From Ralstonia insidiosa (GTDB lineage Bacteria; Pseudomonadota; Gammaproteobacteria; Burkholderiales; Burkholderiaceae): a stretch of 64,000 nt of DNA. Both the position numbers and the translations under genes were made by a program. Positions 61,348 through 64,000 of this stretch are shown one piece after another. The stretch's first letter is position 1. Each line of letters opens with the position of its first letter. The notes under the pieces were generated by a model that worked only from the letters and a program-made list of their open reading frames with translations, was not told the DNA's origin and ran no database searches. The stretch lies in contig NZ_VZPV01000001.1 in assembly GCF_008801405.1 (NCBI RefSeq), positions 868,001 to 932,000 on the forward strand. The letters run 5' to 3'.

Positions 61348-64000
61348 GCAACGGCGCGAGGTACTTGCCCGTAAAGCTCGCCTTGCTCTTGGCCACATCC
61401 TCGGGCGTGCCCTTGGCGATGATCTGCCCGCCGCCCGCACCGCCTTCCGGACCGAGGTCGAGCAACCAGTCCGCCGTTTTGATTACGTCGAGGTTGTGCT
61501 CGATGATGACGATCGTATTGCCGTGGTCGCGCAGCTTGTAGATGACCTTGAGCAGCAGTTCGATGTCGTGGAAGTGCAGGCCGGTGGTCGGCTCATCCAG
61601 GATGTAGAGCGTGCGGCCGGTGTCGCGCTTGGATAGCTCCAGCGACAGCTTCACGCGCTGTGCCTCGCCACCCGACAGCGTCGTCGCCGATTGCCCGAGG
61701 CGGATATAGCCCAGGCCCACATCGAGCAGCGTTTGCAGCTTGCGGCGCACCACCGGCACGGGCGCGAAGAACTCGTGCGCCTGCTCCACCGTCATCTCCA
61801 GCACTTCGGTGATGTTCTTGCCCTTGTAGAGCACCTCCAACGTTTCGCGGTTGTAGCGCCTGCCGTGGCACACGTCGCAGGGCACATACACGTCGGGCAG
61901 GAAGTGCATCTCGACCTTGAGCACGCCATCGCCCTGGCAGGCTTCGCAGCGGCCGCCCTTGACGTTGAACGAGAAGCGGCCCGGGTCGTAACCACGCTCC
62001 TTGGCCGACGGCACGCCCGCAAACAGCTCGCGGATCGGCGTGAACAGCCCCGTGTACGTGGCCGGGTTCGAGCGCGGCGTGCGGCCGATCGGCGACTGAT
62101 CGACGTTGATGACCTTGTCGAAATGCTCGAGCCCATCAATGCGGTCGTGCGCCGCCGGCTCCGGCGTGGAGCCATACAGATGGCGCGCTACCGCGTGATA
62201 CAGCGTGTCGTTGATCAGCGTCGACTTGCCCGAGCCCGACACGCCCGTAATGCACGTCAGCAGCCCAACGGGAATGTCCGCCGACACGCCCCGCAGGTTG
62301 TTGCCTGTGGCGTTGATGATGCGCAGCCAGCGCTCCTCATCGGGTGCGGTGCGCTGCTTGGGCACCTCGATGCGACGCTTGCCCGAGAGGTATTCCCCCG
62401 TGAGCGACGCGGGCGACTGCTCGACCTGCTTGGGCGTGCCCTCCGCAATGATCTGGCCGCCATGCACGCCGGCGCCGGGGCCAATGTCGACGACGTAGTC
62501 CGACGCGCGGATCATGTCTTCATCGTGCTCAACCACCAGCACCGAGTTGCCGAGATCACGCAGATGCTTGAGCGTGCCGATCAGGCGATCGTTGTCGCGC
62601 TGGTGTAGGCCGATGGACGGCTCATCCAGCACGTACATCACGCCGGTCAGGCCCGAGCCGATCTGCGAAGCCAAGCGAATGCGCTGCGCCTCACCGCCCG
62701 AGAGCGTATCGGCGCTGCGCTCCAGTGACAGGTAGTCCAACCCGACGTTGTTCAGGAAGTTCAGCCGCGCGGTGATCTCCTGAACGATCTTGTCGGCAAT
62801 CTCGCGCTTGGCGCCGTGCATGTTCAGCGTCAGGAAATACGTGAGCGCGTCGCGCAGCGGCCAGCCGTTGATCTCGTAGATGCCGCGCGCCTGGTCGGCC
62901 TCGCCAATCTTGACGAAGCGCGCTTCGCGGCGCAGACGGGTGCCGTGGCACTCCGGGCACTGCTGGTTGTTCTGGTACTTGGCCAGCTCTTCGCGTACGG
63001 CGATGGAGTCGGTCTCTTTGTAGCGCCGTTCCAGGTTGGGGATGATCCCCTCGAACGCGTGCTCGCGCACCGTGGTTCGACCTTTTTCGTTGATGTACGT
63101 GAACGGAATCTGCTGCTTGTCGGAGCCGTGAAGCACGATCTGCTGAATCTCAGGCGACAGCTCTTCAAACGGCACGTCGATGTCGACGTCATAGAAGGCC
63201 GCCAGGCTTTGCAGCATCTGGAAGTAGAACTGGTTGCGGCGGTCCCATCCCTTGATGGCGCCCGAAGCGAGTGAGAGATTCGGGAAGGCCACCACGCGCT
63301 TCGGATCGAAGAACGTGATCTGGCCCAGGCCGTCGCAGTGCGGGCAGGCGCCCATCGGGTTGTTGAACGAGAACAACCGCGGCTCCAGCTCCTGCAATGA
63401 ATACGAGCAGATCGGGCAGGCGAACTTGGAGCTGAAGCCGTGCTCCTTGCCCGTATCCATTTCCAGCGCGATGGCGCGGCCGTCGGCCAGGCGCAGCGCT
63501 GTTTCGAACGACTCGGCCAGGCGCTGCTTGAGTTCCGGGTTGACCTTCACGCGGTCGACCACGACCTCGATCGAGTGCTTGTCGTTCTTCTTGAGCTTGG
63601 GCAGGTTGTCGACTTCGTAGACCTTGGCTTCGGCTTCATGTGCCGTGCCGCCGCCCGAGCGGATGCGAAAGCGCACGAAACCCTGCGCCTGCATCGCTTC
63701 AAACAGGTCGACGTGTTCGCCCTTGCGGTTGGCCACCACGGGCGCCAGGATCATCAGCTTGGTGTCGGCGGGCCGCGCCAGCACGGCGTCGACCATCTGC
63801 GACACGCTCTGCGCTTCCAGCGGTTGGCCGTGGTCGGGGCAGTAGGGCGTGCCGGCGCGGGCGTACAGCAGACGCAGGTAGTCGTGAATCTCGGTGACGG
63901 TGCCGACGGTCGAACGCGGATTGTGGCTCGTTGCCTTCTGTTCGATGGAGATGGCCGGCGAAAGGCCTTCGATCAGGTCGACGTCGGGCTTTTCCATCAG
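61334..64000 (-). CDS. uvrA: UvrABC system protein A, cut by window end
   Basis: Damage-recognition ATPase of nucleotide excision repair. 888 residues are in the window, and the N-terminal Walker A region lies beyond base 64000. The visible part starts near MEKPDVDLIEGLSPAIS. It contains zinc modules CPICS/CPHC and CEAC/CDVC, signature sequences DTLSGGEAQRIRLASQIG and TTLSGGEAQRVKLSLEL, the second Walker A GVSGSGKSTLIND, and Walker B YILDEPTTGLHF. It ends LAPLLKRK at 61334. The frame is intact throughout. Confidence 0.98.
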   Translation of the reverse strand: MMEKPDVDLIEGLSPAISIEQKATSHNPRSTVGTVTEIHDYLRLLYARAGTPYCPDHGQPLEAQSVSQMVDAVLARPADTKLMILAPVVANRKGEHVDLFEAMQAQGFVRFRIRSGGGTAHEAEAKVYEVDNLPKLKKNDKHSIEVVVDRVKVNPELKQRLAESFETALRLADGRAIALEMDTGKEHGFSSKFACPICSYSLQELEPRLFSFNNPMGACPHCDGLGQITFFDPKRVVAFPNLSLASGAIKGWDRRNQFYFQMLQSLAAFYDVDIDVPFEELSPEIQQIVLHGSDKQQIPFTYINEKGRTTVREHAFEGIIPNLERRYKETDSIAVREELAKYQNNQQCPECHGTRLRREARFVKIGEADQARGIYEINGWPLRDALTYFLTLNMHGAKREIADKIVQEITARLNFLNNVGLDYLSLERSADTLSGGEAQRIRLASQIGSGLTGVMYVLDEPSIGLHQRDNDRLIGTLKHLRDLGNSVLVVEHDEDMIRASDYVVDIGPGAGVHGGQIIAEGTPKQVEQSPASLTGEYLSGKRRIEVPKQRTAPDEERWLRIINATGNNLRGVSADIPVGLLTCITGVSGSGKSTLINDTLYHAVARHLYGSTPEPAAHDRIDGLEHFDKVINVDQSPIGRTPRSNPATYTGLFTPIRELFAGVPSAKERGYDPGRFSFNVKGGRCEACQGDGVLKVEMHFLPDVYVPCDVCHGRRYNRETLEVLYKGKNITEVLEMTVEQAHEFFAPVPVVRRKLQTLLDVGLGYIRLGQSATTLSGGEAQRVKLSLELSKRDTGRTLYILDEPTTGLHFHDIELLLKVIYKLRDHGNTIVIIEHNLDVIKTADWLLDLGPEGGAGGGQIIAKGTPEDVAKSKASFTGKYLAPLLKRK

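Overview
ORGANISM. High-GC (about 64%) chromosomal DNA of a beta-proteobacterium, most likely Burkholderiaceae and probably Ralstonia (R. pickettii-like). This rests on protein families and gene order: a caa3-type cox cluster with DUF2244, DUF2970 and DUF2909 companions; kdsD-kdsC-lptCAB-rpoN-hpf-ptsN-hprK-rapZ; prs-rplY-pth; and rpoH behind a CIRCE operator. No database search was possible, so the genus is inferred. I see no prophage, insertion sequence, CRISPR array or rRNA. LAYOUT. 1-2.9 kb: end of gpsA, trmL, comF and a BioC/NDUFAF5-like methyltransferase. 3.0-13.3 kb: aa3/caa3 cytochrome c oxidase locus: DUF2244, ctaC, ctaD, a 43-residue assembly peptide, ctaG, DUF2970, ctaE, an antisense DUF2909 gene, SURF1, a SCO-like protein, ctaA, ctaB and a SCO lipoprotein. 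13.3-18.9 kb: rpoH, a large PAS-PAS-GGDEF protein, OsmC and pirin. 18.9-24.3 kb: ybiB and a nitrate-uptake ABC operon (nrtA-nrtB-nrtD order) with the ANTAR regulator NasT. 24.4-31.7 kb: FAH hydrolase and maleylpyruvate/maleylacetoacetate isomerase, ftsY, two M16 peptidases, rsmD, coaD, ferredoxin. 31.7-38.6 kb: DUF4124, pth, rplY, prs, tRNA-Gln, ispE, lolB, TPR protein. 38.7-43.7 kb: mutM, dynamin-like GTPase, mutY, Lon-N protein. 43.8-53 kb: rapZ, psiF, hprK, ptsN, hpf, rpoN, lptB, lptA, lptC, kdsC, kdsD. 53.3-64 kb: CPA2 antiporter, ribbon-helix-helix protein, PfpI protein, apt, LysE, Na/Pi transporter, a decayed uvrA 3' fragment, O-methyltransferase, AraC regulator and uvrA (running off the end). 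HOW THE GENES WORK TOGETHER. The cox block encodes the three core oxidase subunits plus heme A synthesis (CtaA, CtaB), copper delivery (CtaG, SCO) and SURF1. The lpt/kds block makes Kdo precursor and exports LPS, next to sigma-54 and nitrogen-PTS genes. MutM and MutY handle 8-oxoguanine. MOST NOTABLE SIGNAL. The nitrate-transport operon has a complete compact control region readable from sequence. It runs from a -24/-12 (sigma-54) promoter to two adjacent hairpins with 6-nt loops AACGTG and AACGGC. The second hairpin shares its 3' arm with an intrinsic terminator ending just before the nrtA Shine-Dalgarno. This is the architecture expected for antitermination by an ANTAR protein, and the ANTAR gene nasT is the next gene upstream. 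Other points: a perfect CIRCE element before rpoH, related palindromic repeats on both sides of the nrt operon, a decayed duplicate of the uvrA 3' end bordering an O-methyltransferase/AraC pair, and a dynamin-like GTPase between mutM and mutY.
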